From contig JAFQCK010000025.1 in assembly GCA_017416465.1 (NCBI GenBank), positions 21,415 to 85,414 of the forward strand: a stretch of DNA of 64,000 nucleotides, given 5' to 3'. Both the position numbers and the translations under genes were made by a program. The notes under the pieces were generated by a model, which was given only the letters and a program-made list of their open reading frames with translations, was not told where the DNA came from and did not search any database. Shown here piece by piece: positions 54,662-64,000 of this stretch. This stretch comes from Lachnospiraceae bacterium (GTDB lineage: Bacteria > Bacillota > Clostridia > Lachnospirales > Lachnospiraceae). Each line of letters opens with the position of its first letter. Position 1 is the stretch's first letter.

Positions 54662-54698
54662 TAAAAGCAAGGTATGTAAACACATACCCTGCTTTTTT
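54662..54698. terminator. Bidirectional intrinsic terminator
   Basis: AAAAGCAAGGTATGT pairs with ACATACCCTGCTTTT (one mismatch) around a 4-base loop, with T-run. It lies between the convergent GH13 and GGDEF-EAL genes. Confidence 0.85.
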
Positions 54699-56925
54699 AT
54701 AATGCACCTTTTGTTAATAATTTTTCATATTCAATCTTCGGAATTGGTTTAGAAAAATAATATCCCTGAATCTCATCACAGAAAATATCTCTTAAGAACT
54801 CAAACTGTTCCTGAGTTTCAACACCTTCTGCAACTATTTTCATATTCAACAATTGTCCAAGCGATACAATTGATGAAACAACTATATTACCTTTAGTTTC
54901 TCCAATATCATCCACAAAACTCTTATCCAACTTAAGAACATCTACCTTTACATTCTTAAGCATATTAAGTGAAGAATATCCTGTTCCAAAATCGTCCATA
55001 AGAATCTTGAATCCAATAGAATGTAAATTATCAATAATCTCATTCATAGTTGAGATTTTCGAAAAAAGTGTCGTTTCAGTAAGTTCTAACTGTACATATT
55101 CCGGAGGAATATCATATTTTTCAATAATCTCTTTGTATTCATCAATAAATCCTGAATTATATAATTGCAACTGTGAAAGGTTTACGGAAACAGGAACCAC
55201 ACTATAGCCTGCTTCTAACCAATTCTTAATATCTCTACATACATGGTCAAACATATATTTGTCAAGTATAGTTATAAAACCATTGCTTTCAAAAAGCGGA
55301 ATAAACTCATTCGGATATATCATACCTTCTTCTTCGTTATACCATCTTACAAGAGCTTCTGCTCCTGCAAGCTCACAACTATTAGAATCATACTTAGGTT
55401 GATAATAAACTTTAAATTCTTCTCTCTCAAGAGCTTTCTCCATCAAATTCTCAAGATGCTGGTCTCTTATTATCTTCTCTCGCATCTTATCATCATAAAT
55501 AGCATATAACTTACTATGTTTTCCTTTGACAGATTTTTTAGTAAGAACAGCTCTATCAATTGCAGAATCAATATTAAAGTTTTCATTATCTATCAGATAT
55601 ATACCCATAGACAAAACAATATCATAATTTTTCTCTATCTGAAATGTTCTTCCGGCTGTTCTCTCAGATAAAGCTTCAAGTCGCTTTCCAAGTTCATCAA
55701 TATCTTTATACTTCAAGAGTGCGACAAACTCATCTGCACTTCTGTGTGCATATGTCTCTCCATTTTCAACAATCTCGCCTATCTCTTTCCAGATATAACG
55801 GATTACTCTGTTTCCTTCTTCATAACCAAATATATCATTAATAAATTTAAATCTGTCAACATCAATATCAACCATTGCATAGTCATCATTCGAACCCATT
55901 ACAAGTTTCTCTACGTTCATCTTAAACTTTGTAAATGAATCACCACCTGTAATCTCATCTACATACGCAAGTCTTTCAATATTCTTTTTATTCTTTTCCT
56001 GAATAAAAATAATTAAAATAATAGTCAACAAATATACAATTAATAATATCCCTATAAAAAGATTAGAACCTAATAACGCACTATTTTTATTTTCCGACAT
56101 TTCATCAGGTGAAATAGACGAAATAATATACCAATTATTAATATTTATCCTTTCGCCATACATTATATAGTCTTCATTTTGAAACTTCACCTTAATACAT
56201 TCCGGACCATTTTCTTCAATTGCGTCTTTTATCCTCTTTGAAACTTTATTATAACCTTTATTGGTATAATAAGAATATATCGAAAAACCTTCCAAAAATT
56301 CATCTGCATACAGATTATTCGTTATAATGGTTCCCGTAGTGCCATCAACTATACAACCTCTTCCTGCTAATGTCGTATCCGGAACGTTCATCTCATCTTT
56401 TAACTCATTAACATCATCTGTAGCAAAAACATATCCTACACAATCATCATTAATATTAATCTTAAGCGTATATGCATTAATCAAGTTACCTTTATCATCT
56501 ACTATTGTATTTGACATATATCTGTCGTTTTTCACTGCTTGTTTAAAAAAATCCTCATCAGATACATCTATTACATTACCTGTAGCCATGTACAAGTTGC
56601 CTTCTAAATCGATTATTCCCATGCTACTAAACTCATTACCGGTCTTAACTGCTATTATCTTATCAATTGCTTGTTTTGCATCGAATTCTACCGTATCTTT
56701 AGTAACGAACCCTTCAATATATTGAAGATTAGTATACTGCAAATCAAGTTTCTTGTTCACCTGACCAGCCATTTGGTTAAGTTCAGTTTTTAAAAGTTCT
56801 TCTGCTTCTTCTGCATACTGATTTTCAATATATTGTAAATACCAATAACAGCCTAGTAGCATTACAACAGTCAGAATAAATATTATTACAACAGTAGAAG
56901 GTCTCTTTTTTTGTTTTACTTCCAT
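54697..56925 (-). CDS. Membrane GGDEF-EAL protein with external sensor; GGDEF site degenerate
   Basis: The protein has 742 residues. An N-terminal membrane helix (~12-32), an external Cache-like sensor (~35-275), a second helix (~280-305), a GGDEF domain and an EAL domain follow. The GGDEF site reads RSADEF, so cyclase activity is doubtful. The EAL domain keeps key residues: GAEALVRW, LDDFGTGYSS, LKLDKSF and VAEGVET. It is thus a probable c-di-GMP phosphodiesterase controlled by an outside signal. ATG 56925 with AAAGGAGAA is preferred to an in-frame start at 56952. Confidence 0.9.
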   Translation of the reverse strand: MEVKQKKRPSTVVIIFILTVVMLLGCYWYLQYIENQYAEEAEELLKTELNQMAGQVNKKLDLQYTNLQYIEGFVTKDTVEFDAKQAIDKIIAVKTGNEFSSMGIIDLEGNLYMATGNVIDVSDEDFFKQAVKNDRYMSNTIVDDKGNLINAYTLKININDDCVGYVFATDDVNELKDEMNVPDTTLAGRGCIVDGTTGTIITNNLYADEFLEGFSIYSYYTNKGYNKVSKRIKDAIEENGPECIKVKFQNEDYIMYGERININNWYIISSISPDEMSENKNSALLGSNLFIGILLIVYLLTIILIIFIQEKNKKNIERLAYVDEITGGDSFTKFKMNVEKLVMGSNDDYAMVDIDVDRFKFINDIFGYEEGNRVIRYIWKEIGEIVENGETYAHRSADEFVALLKYKDIDELGKRLEALSERTAGRTFQIEKNYDIVLSMGIYLIDNENFNIDSAIDRAVLTKKSVKGKHSKLYAIYDDKMREKIIRDQHLENLMEKALEREEFKVYYQPKYDSNSCELAGAEALVRWYNEEEGMIYPNEFIPLFESNGFITILDKYMFDHVCRDIKNWLEAGYSVVPVSVNLSQLQLYNSGFIDEYKEIIEKYDIPPEYVQLELTETTLFSKISTMNEIIDNLHSIGFKILMDDFGTGYSSLNMLKNVKVDVLKLDKSFVDDIGETKGNIVVSSIVSLGQLLNMKIVAEGVETQEQFEFLRDIFCDEIQGYYFSKPIPKIEYEKLLTKGAL

Positions 56926-56997
56926 AATAACCTTCTCCTTTTCACGAATCATACCTAGATGCCATTATACAATATTTAGTTATTTTTTTCAAGATTT

Positions 56998-57501
56998 TTA
57001 GTCCATTTTATGGGGCACTTGATTAGTTTTTATATAATTTTCCATAAGCATTGCTCCAATTCCAACCATTTTCACACATGGACGCTTTTTATAATATTCA
57101 TTTGTCCGTTTTTCAGGTACAGGTGAATCTTTTTTTACGTCAAGCCCTAACAATTCTCGACATATAATAGAACCAGTAAATTCCTTATATTGTTCAGCAA
57201 GTTCTTGAATTCTTTCATAATGCTTTGTTTTTTCTTCAAAAGCTTTAGGCGACTCATATCCATACAATACTCCGGCAACCATAAACATTCCACTTACTGC
57301 ACCACACACTTCCCTAAGACGTCCCATACCTGCACCAAATGAAGAACTCAACTTTAATGCTGTTTTTTCATCTATATCATACATATCAACAAAAGCAAGA
57401 AATACTGACTGTGCACAATTATATCCTTCTTTAAATAATTCCATTGCTTTTTTTGCATATTCACTTTTTTCTAAAAGTTCATCTAATTCTTTATCTTCCA
57501 T
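56998..57501 (-). CDS. C_GCAxxG_C_C family redox-type protein
   Basis: The protein has 167 residues. The GYNCAQSVFLAF motif, FGAGMGR and VCGAVSGMFM (CGAxxG) and a late Cys (IICRELLG) define the C_GCAxxG_C_C family. The spaced Cys residues may bind a metal or a cluster. The function is not established. The stop overlaps nothing; it is downstream of proS on the same strand, 171 bases away, past a hairpin. Confidence 0.9.
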   Translation of the reverse strand: MEDKELDELLEKSEYAKKAMELFKEGYNCAQSVFLAFVDMYDIDEKTALKLSSSFGAGMGRLREVCGAVSGMFMVAGVLYGYESPKAFEEKTKHYERIQELAEQYKEFTGSIICRELLGLDVKKDSPVPEKRTNEYYKKRPCVKMVGIGAMLMENYIKTNQVPHKMD

Positions 57502-57581
57502 TATTATATCCTTTCTTAAGCCTATCGGTTATTATTTTTTATATTATAGAAAAGTCTTAATGAAATCTTTTTCCATAAAAC

Positions 57582-57627
57582 ATAATAGCTGTCAAACGAT
57601 GCTATTCATCTATTCGACAGCTATTAT
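57582..57627 (-). terminator. Hairpin after proS
   Basis: On the minus strand AATAGCTGTC pairs perfectly with GACAGCTATT around a 22-base loop. The T-run is weak. It lies 45 bases after the proS stop and probably ends that transcript. Confidence 0.5.
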
Positions 57628-57671
57628 ATCATACAACTACTTATCAGAGAAGTATTTCTCCATATTATATT

Positions 57672-59105
57672 CTAATATGCTTTACCCCAATAAACCATCT
57701 TCACAGCAGGTTTTCCACAGCATACACAAACATCAGATAAATTCTCCTGTTCAAAAGGCATACATCTTGATGTAGCAGTTGTTTCTTCTTTAATCTTATC
57801 TTCACAAGCCTGTTCTCCACACCACATAGCCTTAATAAATCCAGGCTTATTTGCAACAGCATCTTTAAATGTCTCATAATCTGTAGCAACAGATGTATGT
57901 TCCTCTCTATGTGCTCTTGCTCTTTCTAACATTTCTTTCTGCATAATTTCAAGAATTTCGCCTACTTTTACATCTAACTCATCAATTGAAACTGTAATCT
58001 TTTCTCCAGTATCTCTTCTTGCAATTATTGCCTGATTAGCTTCGATATCCTTTGGTCCTATTTCAACTCTTACAGGAATACCTCTCATTTCCTGCTCAGA
58101 ACGTTTCCATCCCGGACTCTTATCACTGTCATCTACTTTTACTCTGAAGTTAGATAACATATCTTTAATTTCATATGCTTTATCTAATACGCCTTCCTTC
58201 TTCTGCATAATAGGAACAACACATACCTGAATTGGAGCAACCTTTGGTGGTAATACAAGTCCGCTGTTATCTCCATGAACCATAATTACAGCACCTATAA
58301 GTCTTGTTGTAACTCCCCAAGAAGTCTGATGAGCATATTTTAACTTATTATCTCTATCTGTATACTGAATACCAAAAGCTTTTGCAAATCCGTCACCAAA
58401 GTTATGGCTTGTTCCTGACTGTAAAGCTTTTCCATCATGCATTAATGCCTCAATTGTATATGTTGCTTCTGCACCTGCGAATTTTTCCTTATCAGTCTTA
58501 CGACCTTTTACTACAGGAATTGCAAGGATTTCTTCACAGAAATCTGCATATACGTTAAGCATCTGTTGTGTTCTTTCTTCTGCTTCTTCAGCTGTAGCAT
58601 GTACTGTATGGCCTTCCTGCCATAAAAATTCTCTTGAACGAAGGAATGGTCTTGTCTCTTTTTCCCATCTTACAACTGAACACCACTGATTATAGTTCTT
58701 TGGTAAGTCTCTGTATGACTGAATTTCATCTTTATAGAAATCACAGAATAATGTTTCAGAAGTTGGTCTTACACAAAGTTTTTCTGTAAGATTATTAAGA
58801 CCACCCATAGTTACCCATGCTACTTCAGGTGCAAAACCTTCTACATGGTCTTTTTCTCTCTGCAAAAGACTTTCAGGAATAAACATTGGCATATAAACAT
58901 TTTCAACACCTGTTTCCTTAAATCTTCTATCAAGTTCTTTCTGAATATTTTCCCATATTGCATAGCCTGCAGGTTTAAAAATCATACAACCTTTTACACT
59001 TGAATAAACCATAAGCTCTGCTTTTTTTACAACATCTGTGTACCACTGTGCGAAATCATCTTCCATAGCAGTAATCGCTTCAACTAATTTCTTATCTTCT
59101 GCCAT
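57672..59105 (-). CDS. proS: Prolyl-tRNA synthetase, short archaeal/eukaryotic-type
   Basis: The protein has 477 residues, the length of type-3 ProRS without the editing insertion. Class II motifs are seen: [20 protein letters not shown] near motif 1, [16 protein letters not shown] and [12 protein letters not shown] (motif 2), and the [16 protein letters not shown] region (motif 3). The C-terminal zinc-binding-like region with several Cys ([26 protein letters not shown]) is present. It charges tRNA-Pro and is controlled by the T-box leader immediately upstream. Confidence 0.95.
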   Translation of the reverse strand: MAEDKKLVEAITAMEDDFAQWYTDVVKKAELMVYSSVKGCMIFKPAGYAIWENIQKELDRRFKETGVENVYMPMFIPESLLQREKDHVEGFAPEVAWVTMGGLNNLTEKLCVRPTSETLFCDFYKDEIQSYRDLPKNYNQWCSVVRWEKETRPFLRSREFLWQEGHTVHATAEEAEERTQQMLNVYADFCEEILAIPVVKGRKTDKEKFAGAEATYTIEALMHDGKALQSGTSHNFGDGFAKAFGIQYTDRDNKLKYAHQTSWGVTTRLIGAVIMVHGDNSGLVLPPKVAPIQVCVVPIMQKKEGVLDKAYEIKDMLSNFRVKVDDSDKSPGWKRSEQEMRGIPVRVEIGPKDIEANQAIIARRDTGEKITVSIDELDVKVGEILEIMQKEMLERARAHREEHTSVATDYETFKDAVANKPGFIKAMWCGEQACEDKIKEETTATSRCMPFEQENLSDVCVCCGKPAVKMVYWGKAY

Positions 59106-59197
59106 AATATCCTATCTCTCCTTTTTTATCTTATTTTTTAATTTTGGAAAATTTAATTTTTTCCAAATCATACGGCTATTTTATAATGCAGATAAAT

Positions 59198-59508
59198 TAA
59201 AAAACGCCCTAAGCTAATTCTTACAATCAGCTTAGGACGAATATAACTCCGTGTTACCACCTAAATTCAGAAAATCTTCTGCACTCTACTGACACTGCAT
59301 AATAATTACACTAAGTGTCACTTCCCTATAACGGTGGAAATCCGTTGAAACTTACTTCAGACTAAATAGTTGTTCTCTATTACAACTTACTTAAATCTTT
59401 TTTCATTTCAAAACTCCAAGACCGGTTCAAAATTACTCAGATAAAGATTCACACCAACCATCTTCTCTCTGAAATCCTCATAAAATCTACTATTTCTCTT
59501 CATCGTCT
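59198..59508 (-). promoter_or_regulatory. T-box riboswitch of proS, specifier CCG (proline)
   Basis: On the minus strand the leader starts GACGATGAAGAGAAATAGTAG (stem I base), then AGAGAG and GGTTGGTG (stem I distal), then GAACCGG with the specifier CCG at 59425-59423. Next comes the T-box core TTTAGGTGGTAACACGGAG (59265-59247), and last the terminator with stem 59205-59215/59229-59239 and a T-run. Uncharged tRNA-Pro would pair with the specifier and stabilise the antiterminator, allowing proS expression. Confidence 0.92.
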
Positions 59509-59533
59509 TTATTTATTAAATTTATTTCTAAAT

Positions 59534-59562
59534 AAATTATCATAGGAACTTTTTAAAGTCAA
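59534..59562 (-). promoter_or_regulatory. Promoter of the proS T-box transcript
   Basis: On the minus strand TTGACT (59562-59557) and TAATTT (59539-59534) are separated by 17 bases, with the leader beginning about 25 bases downstream. Confidence 0.6.
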
Positions 59563-59622
59563 GCCCTTTATTGGTTTATAAAATTCTCAGCCGACTTATA
59601 TGTCCTTATATATTACTAAATC

Positions 59623-60603
59623 TTATAATAAATGTTTTCTTAATTCTTCACCAGACTGTGCACTTAAATATGCAGGTGCTACATCAAATACTGTCTTGCA
59701 TCCTGTAGCTCCTTCCTTAAAAAGTCTGTTTACAGCTCTTGCATAAGCAACTATTACTGATGATGTGAACTCAGGATTTGAATCCAATTTAAGACTATAT
59801 TCAATTACATGATTATTCTCACAATTCCATCCTGTAACACCGGTTCTGATTACGAATCCTCCATGTGGTATTCCGCTATGATTTGCTTTCAACTCTTCTT
59901 CTGTTATAAAGTGAACTATTGTATCATAATCTGCAAAATAATTTGGCATATTCTTAATAGTCTCTTCTATCTTAGCTAAATCTGCTCCTTCTTCCGGCAC
60001 AACAAAACATTCTCTTAAATGTTTCTGCCTTGTTGTTAACTCAGGGTTTTCGCAATTTCTTACAGCTTCTAATGCTGCCTCAACAGGAATTGTATACTGC
60101 TTTCCATCTTTTACACCTTCTACACGACGAATTGCATCAGAATGTCCCTGACTTACACCTTTTCCCCAGAATGTATAATCATTACCTTGTGGTAAAATTG
60201 CATTTGCATACAAACGGTTGAGTGAGAACATACCCGGGTCCCAACCTGCTGATATAAGTGCCACATGTCCGTTTTCTTTCGCAACTTTATCAACATTTTC
60301 AAAATGTTCAGGTATTCTTGCGTGAGTATCAAAACTATCTACTACATTAAAGTATTTAGCATATTCAGGTGTCTGTACCGGTAAATCCGTAGCACTTCCT
60401 CCACAAAGAATAAGAACATCTATATCATCTTTTTTTCTTATGATATCATCAACCGAATATACTTTAACACCTTCCGTTAAAATCTTTACACTTTCAGGAT
60501 TTCTTCTTGTAAATACTGCTACAAGTTCCATATCATCATTCTGCTTGATAGCACATTCAATACCTCTTCCGAGATTACCGTAACCTAAAATTCCTACTCT
60601 CAT
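59623..60603 (-). CDS. ddh: meso-Diaminopimelate D-dehydrogenase
   Basis: The protein has 326 residues. The NADP-binding Rossmann loop is GYGNLGRGIE. SAGWDPGMFSLNR and the substrate-binding Trp/Arg region (GVTGWNCENNHVIEYS) are typical. It makes meso-diaminopimelate from tetrahydrodipicolinate and ammonia in one step, for lysine and peptidoglycan. The open frame starts at 60621, but ATG 60603 has AAAGGTG ahead and begins directly with the Rossmann strand. No other lysine gene is adjacent. Confidence 0.93.
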   Translation of the reverse strand: MRVGILGYGNLGRGIECAIKQNDDMELVAVFTRRNPESVKILTEGVKVYSVDDIIRKKDDIDVLILCGGSATDLPVQTPEYAKYFNVVDSFDTHARIPEHFENVDKVAKENGHVALISAGWDPGMFSLNRLYANAILPQGNDYTFWGKGVSQGHSDAIRRVEGVKDGKQYTIPVEAALEAVRNCENPELTTRQKHLRECFVVPEEGADLAKIEETIKNMPNYFADYDTIVHFITEEELKANHSGIPHGGFVIRTGVTGWNCENNHVIEYSLKLDSNPEFTSSVIVAYARAVNRLFKEGATGCKTVFDVAPAYLSAQSGEELRKHLL

Positions 60604-60780
60604 CATAACACCTTTTACCACTTTGCATGGTACCTTTCTTTTATGTCTTGATTGTCAGATAACTCTAACTTATTTAAGTCAACGTTAGTATTATATCAAA
60701 ATATGTGAGATTTACAAATATTTTTTATTCTGATTTTTTTGATTATTTTTTATTTATTATTTTCAATTTTATTAAATAAC

Positions 60781-60820
60781 AAAGGAGCAGAATATCTTTA
60801 ATGATATTCCGCCCCTAAAC
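60781..60820 (-). terminator. Terminator-like hairpin after the nitroreductase gene
   Basis: On the minus strand GGGGCGGAATATC pairs with GATATTCTGCTCC (two mismatches or wobbles), with a short T-rich stretch after it. It lies 16 bases after the stop at 60836. Confidence 0.6.
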
Positions 60821-60835
60821 ACAATTCAAATTTTT

Positions 60836-61375
60836 TTAACAAAATACTGAAATATCTTCAAGTGCTTTTCTCTTTGGCATATCAGGATTCTGATTACGAT
60901 ATCCTACTGATATTACTGCTACAACTTCCTGTTCAGCAGGAATATTTAAAACTTCTCTTAATTTTTCACCATCTCTAATACCCATTACAAGTGTATCAAG
61001 ACCCAAATCTTTTGCTTTAAGTAAAAGATTCTCATTCTGAAGTCCTAAATCATAAGCACCCCACATATTTCCAAGTTCATTATCAGCTACACCTTCTCTG
61101 TTAAATCCTGCTCGATTTTTCACAAAAGTTGTAACTATCAAAACCGGAGCATCTGCACAATTATTTCTGTTAAATTCAGGTAAACATTCCTGTTTAACCT
61201 TAGTCAACTTCTCTTCAGACATTACAACATAATATCTTCCTGTCTGTGAATTCTTCCATGTTGGTGCAAGCTGTGCAGCTTTAATTAATTCTTCCACCAT
61301 CTCTTTTGAAACTTTTTCGTCCGCCTTGTATGCACGAACACTTCTTCTCTCCTTAGCTACTTCATCAAAAGTCAT
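60836..61375 (-). CDS. Nitroreductase-family flavoprotein
   Basis: The protein has 179 residues. The FMN-binding opening RRSVRAYKADEKVSKEMVEEL, the central MWGAYDLGLQNENLLLKA and the late GYRNQNPDMPKRKALEDI are typical of FMN-dependent nitroreductases. It is a cytoplasmic oxidoreductase that uses NAD(P)H; the substrate is unknown. It stands alone, with AGGAGG-type Shine-Dalgarno. Confidence 0.92.
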   Translation of the reverse strand: MTFDEVAKERRSVRAYKADEKVSKEMVEELIKAAQLAPTWKNSQTGRYYVVMSEEKLTKVKQECLPEFNRNNCADAPVLIVTTFVKNRAGFNREGVADNELGNMWGAYDLGLQNENLLLKAKDLGLDTLVMGIRDGEKLREVLNIPAEQEVVAVISVGYRNQNPDMPKRKALEDISVFC

Positions 61376-61415
61376 AATCCTTCTCCTCCTGTATATATAA
61401 TTATAATATTATAAT

Positions 61416-61557
61416 AACTGTTCCGAGCCACGCTCGAAAACACTATGTGTTTCCTCGCTGTGGCGTATCCGCCAAATAGATTTGAATAAAAAATTATTTA
61501 TGAATACAAGCATTCAACATACTTTTTTTATTCAAATCGGCTTGGCTCTGAACAGTT
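61416..61557. repeat. 142-bp palindromic element with terminal inverted repeats
   Basis: AACTGTTCCGAGCCA (61416-61430) and TGGCTCTGAACAGTT (61543-61557) match in inverted orientation at 14 of 15 bases. Inside, GATTTGAATAAAAAA pairs with TTTTTTATTCAAATC. It occupies most of the gap between nitroreductase and the NSS transporter and may terminate the transporter transcript. It looks like a small MITE- or REP-like element. Confidence 0.65.
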
Positions 61558-61562
61558 ACATT

Positions 61563-62921
61563 TTATAAACTAATTATTCCAAGAGCATTAAGGATTGAAC
61601 TTATCAAAATAAGTACAAGAAGTACAGGTGCAATATACTTAATAAGAACAACGTATAATTTTTCACTCTTAAACTTCTTAGTAGATTTCATAACTTCATC
61701 TATAATTGCTTTTGGTTTAATAATAAATCCAATAAATATACATGTAAACAATGCAACTATTGGCATTATAATACTGTTAGATACAAAATCAAACATATCA
61801 AGAATAGACATTCCATTAACACTTATATCACTCAAAACACCAAATCCTAACGAAGAAGGAATCGCCATAATAATTGTATAAATCGTTATACAAATAGTTA
61901 AGAACTTTCTACTCTTTCCTGTCTTGTCCACAAATATAGACACGATTGTTTCCATTAAAGAAATTGCAGATGTAAGAGCCGCAAAAAATACCAATATAAA
62001 GAATGCTGCTCCAATAATCTTACCTCCTGCCATAGTTGAAAACACCTTAGGAAGTATAATAAACATTAGTGTCGGTCCTGCCTTTAATACACTTTCATCT
62101 CCACCCGAAAAGATAAATACTGCCGGAACAATCATAAGACCTGCTAGGAATGCAATAAGTGTATCAAATAATTCAATATTTCTTACACTACTTTCAATAT
62201 CTTCATCTTTTGGAAGATATGAGCCATAAGTAATCATAATACCCATAGCAAGTGACATAGAATAGAATAACTGACCTGCCGCTGCAAGAAATGCATTCAC
62301 ACTAAGCTTTGAAAAATCAGGTTTTAAATAATATTCAAGACCAACTCCTGCTCCATCTCTTGTAACAACAAACACAGCTATAACTACAGACAATAGAACT
62401 AAAAGAGGCATAAGAATTTTACTCATATTCTCAATACCTTTATTTACACCCATTAAAATAATAATCATTGTCGCAACTACAAATATTGCTAACCAAACCA
62501 ATGGCTCAGTTGAGCTTGAAATAAAATCTCCAAAATATGCATCAGCATTACTTTCATTAATAGTTTTTCCTGATAAATAAACCCCTGCATATTTTACAAC
62601 CCAACCACCGATTACAGAATAATATGGCAAAATTATAATTGGTACAACACTGGCTAAAATACCGACAAATCCCCACTTTTTATCAAGTTTCTTAAACGCA
62701 TAAAGTGCACTTTTCCCAGTTTTTCTTCCGATTGCAATCTCTGATATTAATAACGCAAATCCGAATGTTACTGCTAGCACAAGATAAATTAATAAAAATG
62801 TTCCTCCACCATATTTTGCAGCAAGGTATGGAAATCTCCAAAGGTTTCCAAGTCCCACAGCTGAGCCTGCTGCAGCAAGGATAAATCCAAGCTTACCTGA
62901 AAAGCTGTTTTTCTGTTTCAT
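61563..62921 (-). CDS. NSS-family sodium-dependent transporter (SNF type)
   Basis: The protein has 452 residues and about 11-12 helices. The family start FILAAAGSAVGLGNLWRFPY, with the sodium-site residues of unwound helix 1, is intact. A later GVNKGIENMSKILMP and a central FFAALTSAISLMETIVS region fit bacterial LeuT-like transporters. It moves an amino acid or amine together with Na+. The substrate is not evident. Confidence 0.95.
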   Translation of the reverse strand: MKQKNSFSGKLGFILAAAGSAVGLGNLWRFPYLAAKYGGGTFLLIYLVLAVTFGFALLISEIAIGRKTGKSALYAFKKLDKKWGFVGILASVVPIIILPYYSVIGGWVVKYAGVYLSGKTINESNADAYFGDFISSSTEPLVWLAIFVVATMIIILMGVNKGIENMSKILMPLLVLLSVVIAVFVVTRDGAGVGLEYYLKPDFSKLSVNAFLAAAGQLFYSMSLAMGIMITYGSYLPKDEDIESSVRNIELFDTLIAFLAGLMIVPAVFIFSGGDESVLKAGPTLMFIILPKVFSTMAGGKIIGAAFFILVFFAALTSAISLMETIVSIFVDKTGKSRKFLTICITIYTIIMAIPSSLGFGVLSDISVNGMSILDMFDFVSNSIIMPIVALFTCIFIGFIIKPKAIIDEVMKSTKKFKSEKLYVVLIKYIAPVLLVLILISSILNALGIISL

Positions 62922-63108
62922 AACTTTTTCTCCTCTTTTTTTACTCGTATTTTTTAGTTTACCATATTAGAGGAATAAAATCATTCAAAATTTTAAATTT
63001 TTAATAATATTTGTCACAAATCAGAGATTCCTGTATATTTCTAATCGATTTTATCTTTTAAAATAATCTGTCTCCTTCTTAATTCATCTTATTATGTTAA
63101 TTAACTCA

Positions 63109-64000
63109 TCAGCCTTTTAAATATCCTTCTGCTTCTTTTCTACTTAACTTATATGTCTCAATTATTTCATTAACAATTGCTTCTTCCGTAGCATCATATT
63201 TTCTCAAAACATTAACTAATATTACTATATCTTTTGTTCTAGCTTCTTCCAGCATCTCCTCTGCCTTTAGTCTTTCTTCTTCCAACATTTCCTCTGCCAT
63301 CATTCTTCCTTCTTCCAACGCCGCATCTCTTATTCGTTTCGCTTCATAATCCAATACCTTTCCACCCATAACAGACTCTACTCCTTTCTTCACATCCTCA
63401 CATTTACTTGCAAGGCTCTCTACTACCTTTTTTGTAATATATTTTATGGATATTATTTCATATGTATCTATCTCTCCTACACTGTTTAAATCCTCCAAAC
63501 GTTTTACTATATCATCATATTCACATATCAACTTCCAAATCTTTTCATCACTATCATTTATATTTTCCAATTCTGCCTCATATGTAAATATATAAAACGG
63601 TATTAAAAACAGTAACTTTTTCTCAAATATTTCATCTAATGAGTATTCTTTTACTTTCAATGTTTTTATATCATAACTCACATTCCCACCTGGCGTCTCT
63701 ATATTCACTTTTAATGAATCCGGCGTGTTTTTATTGTGCCTTAAATACAAAACTGCTGATTCAGGAAATTTCAGATTCAATACATTCCCTACTTCTTCTC
63801 TATGTTTTAGTGCAATCTGCGAATCATATTCAAACATTCTTACCACCATACTACCATTCACTGTACTCTGACATTCTAAATGATAGAACTTTTTCTGTAC
63901 TTCACTAGTTATCGAAAATGATGAATCCGTTATTCTTTTTTTCATCTCTTCTTCCCGATATATGAATATCTCATTTTCTTCAAAATCTATCTTTACCTTC
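63109..64000 (-). CDS. Rpn-like PD-(D/E)XK nuclease (5' end outside window)
   Basis: The frame stays open to the right edge, so the start is not seen; ATG 63945 is internal or a fallback. About 297 residues are visible. FYHLECQS carries the E-x-Q of the Rpn/PD-(D/E)XK transposase-like nucleases, preceded by an ITDSSF segment that may supply the Asp. A helical middle (VKRLEDLNSVGEIDTYEIIS) follows. The C-terminus has two near-identical Glu/Met-rich repeats (AEEMLEEERLK, AEEMLEEARTK). Rpn nucleases promote recombination. Such genes are often repeated in genomes of this group. Confidence 0.75.
   Translation of the reverse strand, partial: KVKIDFEENEIFIYREEEMKKRITDSSFSITSEVQKKFYHLECQSTVNGSMVVRMFEYDSQIALKHREEVGNVLNLKFPESAVLYLRHNKNTPDSLKVNIETPGGNVSYDIKTLKVKEYSLDEIFEKKLLFLIPFYIFTYEAELENINDSDEKIWKLICEYDDIVKRLEDLNSVGEIDTYEIISIKYITKKVVESLASKCEDVKKGVESVMGGKVLDYEAKRIRDAALEEGRMMAEEMLEEERLKAEEMLEEARTKDIVILVNVLRKYDATEEAIVNEIIETYKLSRKEAEGYLKG

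Overview
The window reads as a chromosomal segment of a low-GC Gram-positive anaerobe, most likely a Lachnospiraceae-like member of Clostridia. The base composition is strongly AT-rich, Shine-Dalgarno sites are of the AAGGAGG type, and there are no outer-membrane genes. The conserved Clostridia gene order rho-rpmE-DUF1385-prmC-prfA is present, as is tig-clpP-clpX-engB. A proS gene sits behind a T-box leader, and DUF4364 and C_GCAxxG_C_C family proteins occur. Genus and species cannot be fixed from the sequence alone.

Layout. 1-9.2 kb: small membrane and zinc-ribbon proteins, an OFA-type MFS transporter, cysteine synthase, a HAD hydrolase, a chemotaxis transducer and an SGNH hydrolase. 9.3-14.5 kb: a regulatory cluster (three HTH proteins and a membrane Ser/Thr kinase) and a class A beta-lactamase-like protein with Cys at the nucleophile position. 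14.6-20.0 kb: a decaying accessory island with a potassium-channel gene broken by an in-frame TAG, a TPR-NucS-like nuclease, a zinc metallopeptidase gene broken by an in-frame TAA, and an IS110-family element next to the lost peptidase start. 20.1-25.0 kb: the conserved translation and termination block (prfA, prmC, DUF1385, rpmE, rho). 25.2-32.7 kb: an unusual operon joining a sugar-ABC binding protein and two permeases to an HlyD-like adaptor and a MacB-like core-domain protein, with no ATPase.

32.7-39.5 kb is the most interesting stretch. Repeated hairpins and a 29-codon ORF precede a four-gene operon: rtcB (RNA ligase), a MoxR AAA+ ATPase, a duplicated-metallopeptidase VWA protein and prfH (release-factor homologue). 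This looks like an RNA/ribosome repair and rescue system. Next to it, on the other strand, a clear promoter drives a ~200-nt highly structured RNA that ends in an intrinsic terminator just before a nuclease-like gene, an architecture like type III toxin-antitoxin loci or an attenuated leader.

39.6-43.7 kb: accessory genes (DUF4143 ATPase with 3 x 32-bp upstream repeats, a NERD-type relic, a PcfJ-like protein, a frameshifted Panacea-domain protein). 43.9-64 kb: mostly housekeeping. This covers malic enzyme, radical SAM protein, DUF4364, engB, clpX, clpP, tig, a lipoprotein, a DJ-1 protein, a CYTH protein, a GH13 enzyme, a GGDEF-EAL protein, proS with its T-box, meso-diaminopimelate dehydrogenase, nitroreductase, an NSS transporter and an edge-truncated Rpn-like nuclease. 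Two ~105-bp palindromic repeats (3.2 and 51.4 kb) share flanks and loop but differ in complementary stem arms, suggesting a conserved hairpin family.
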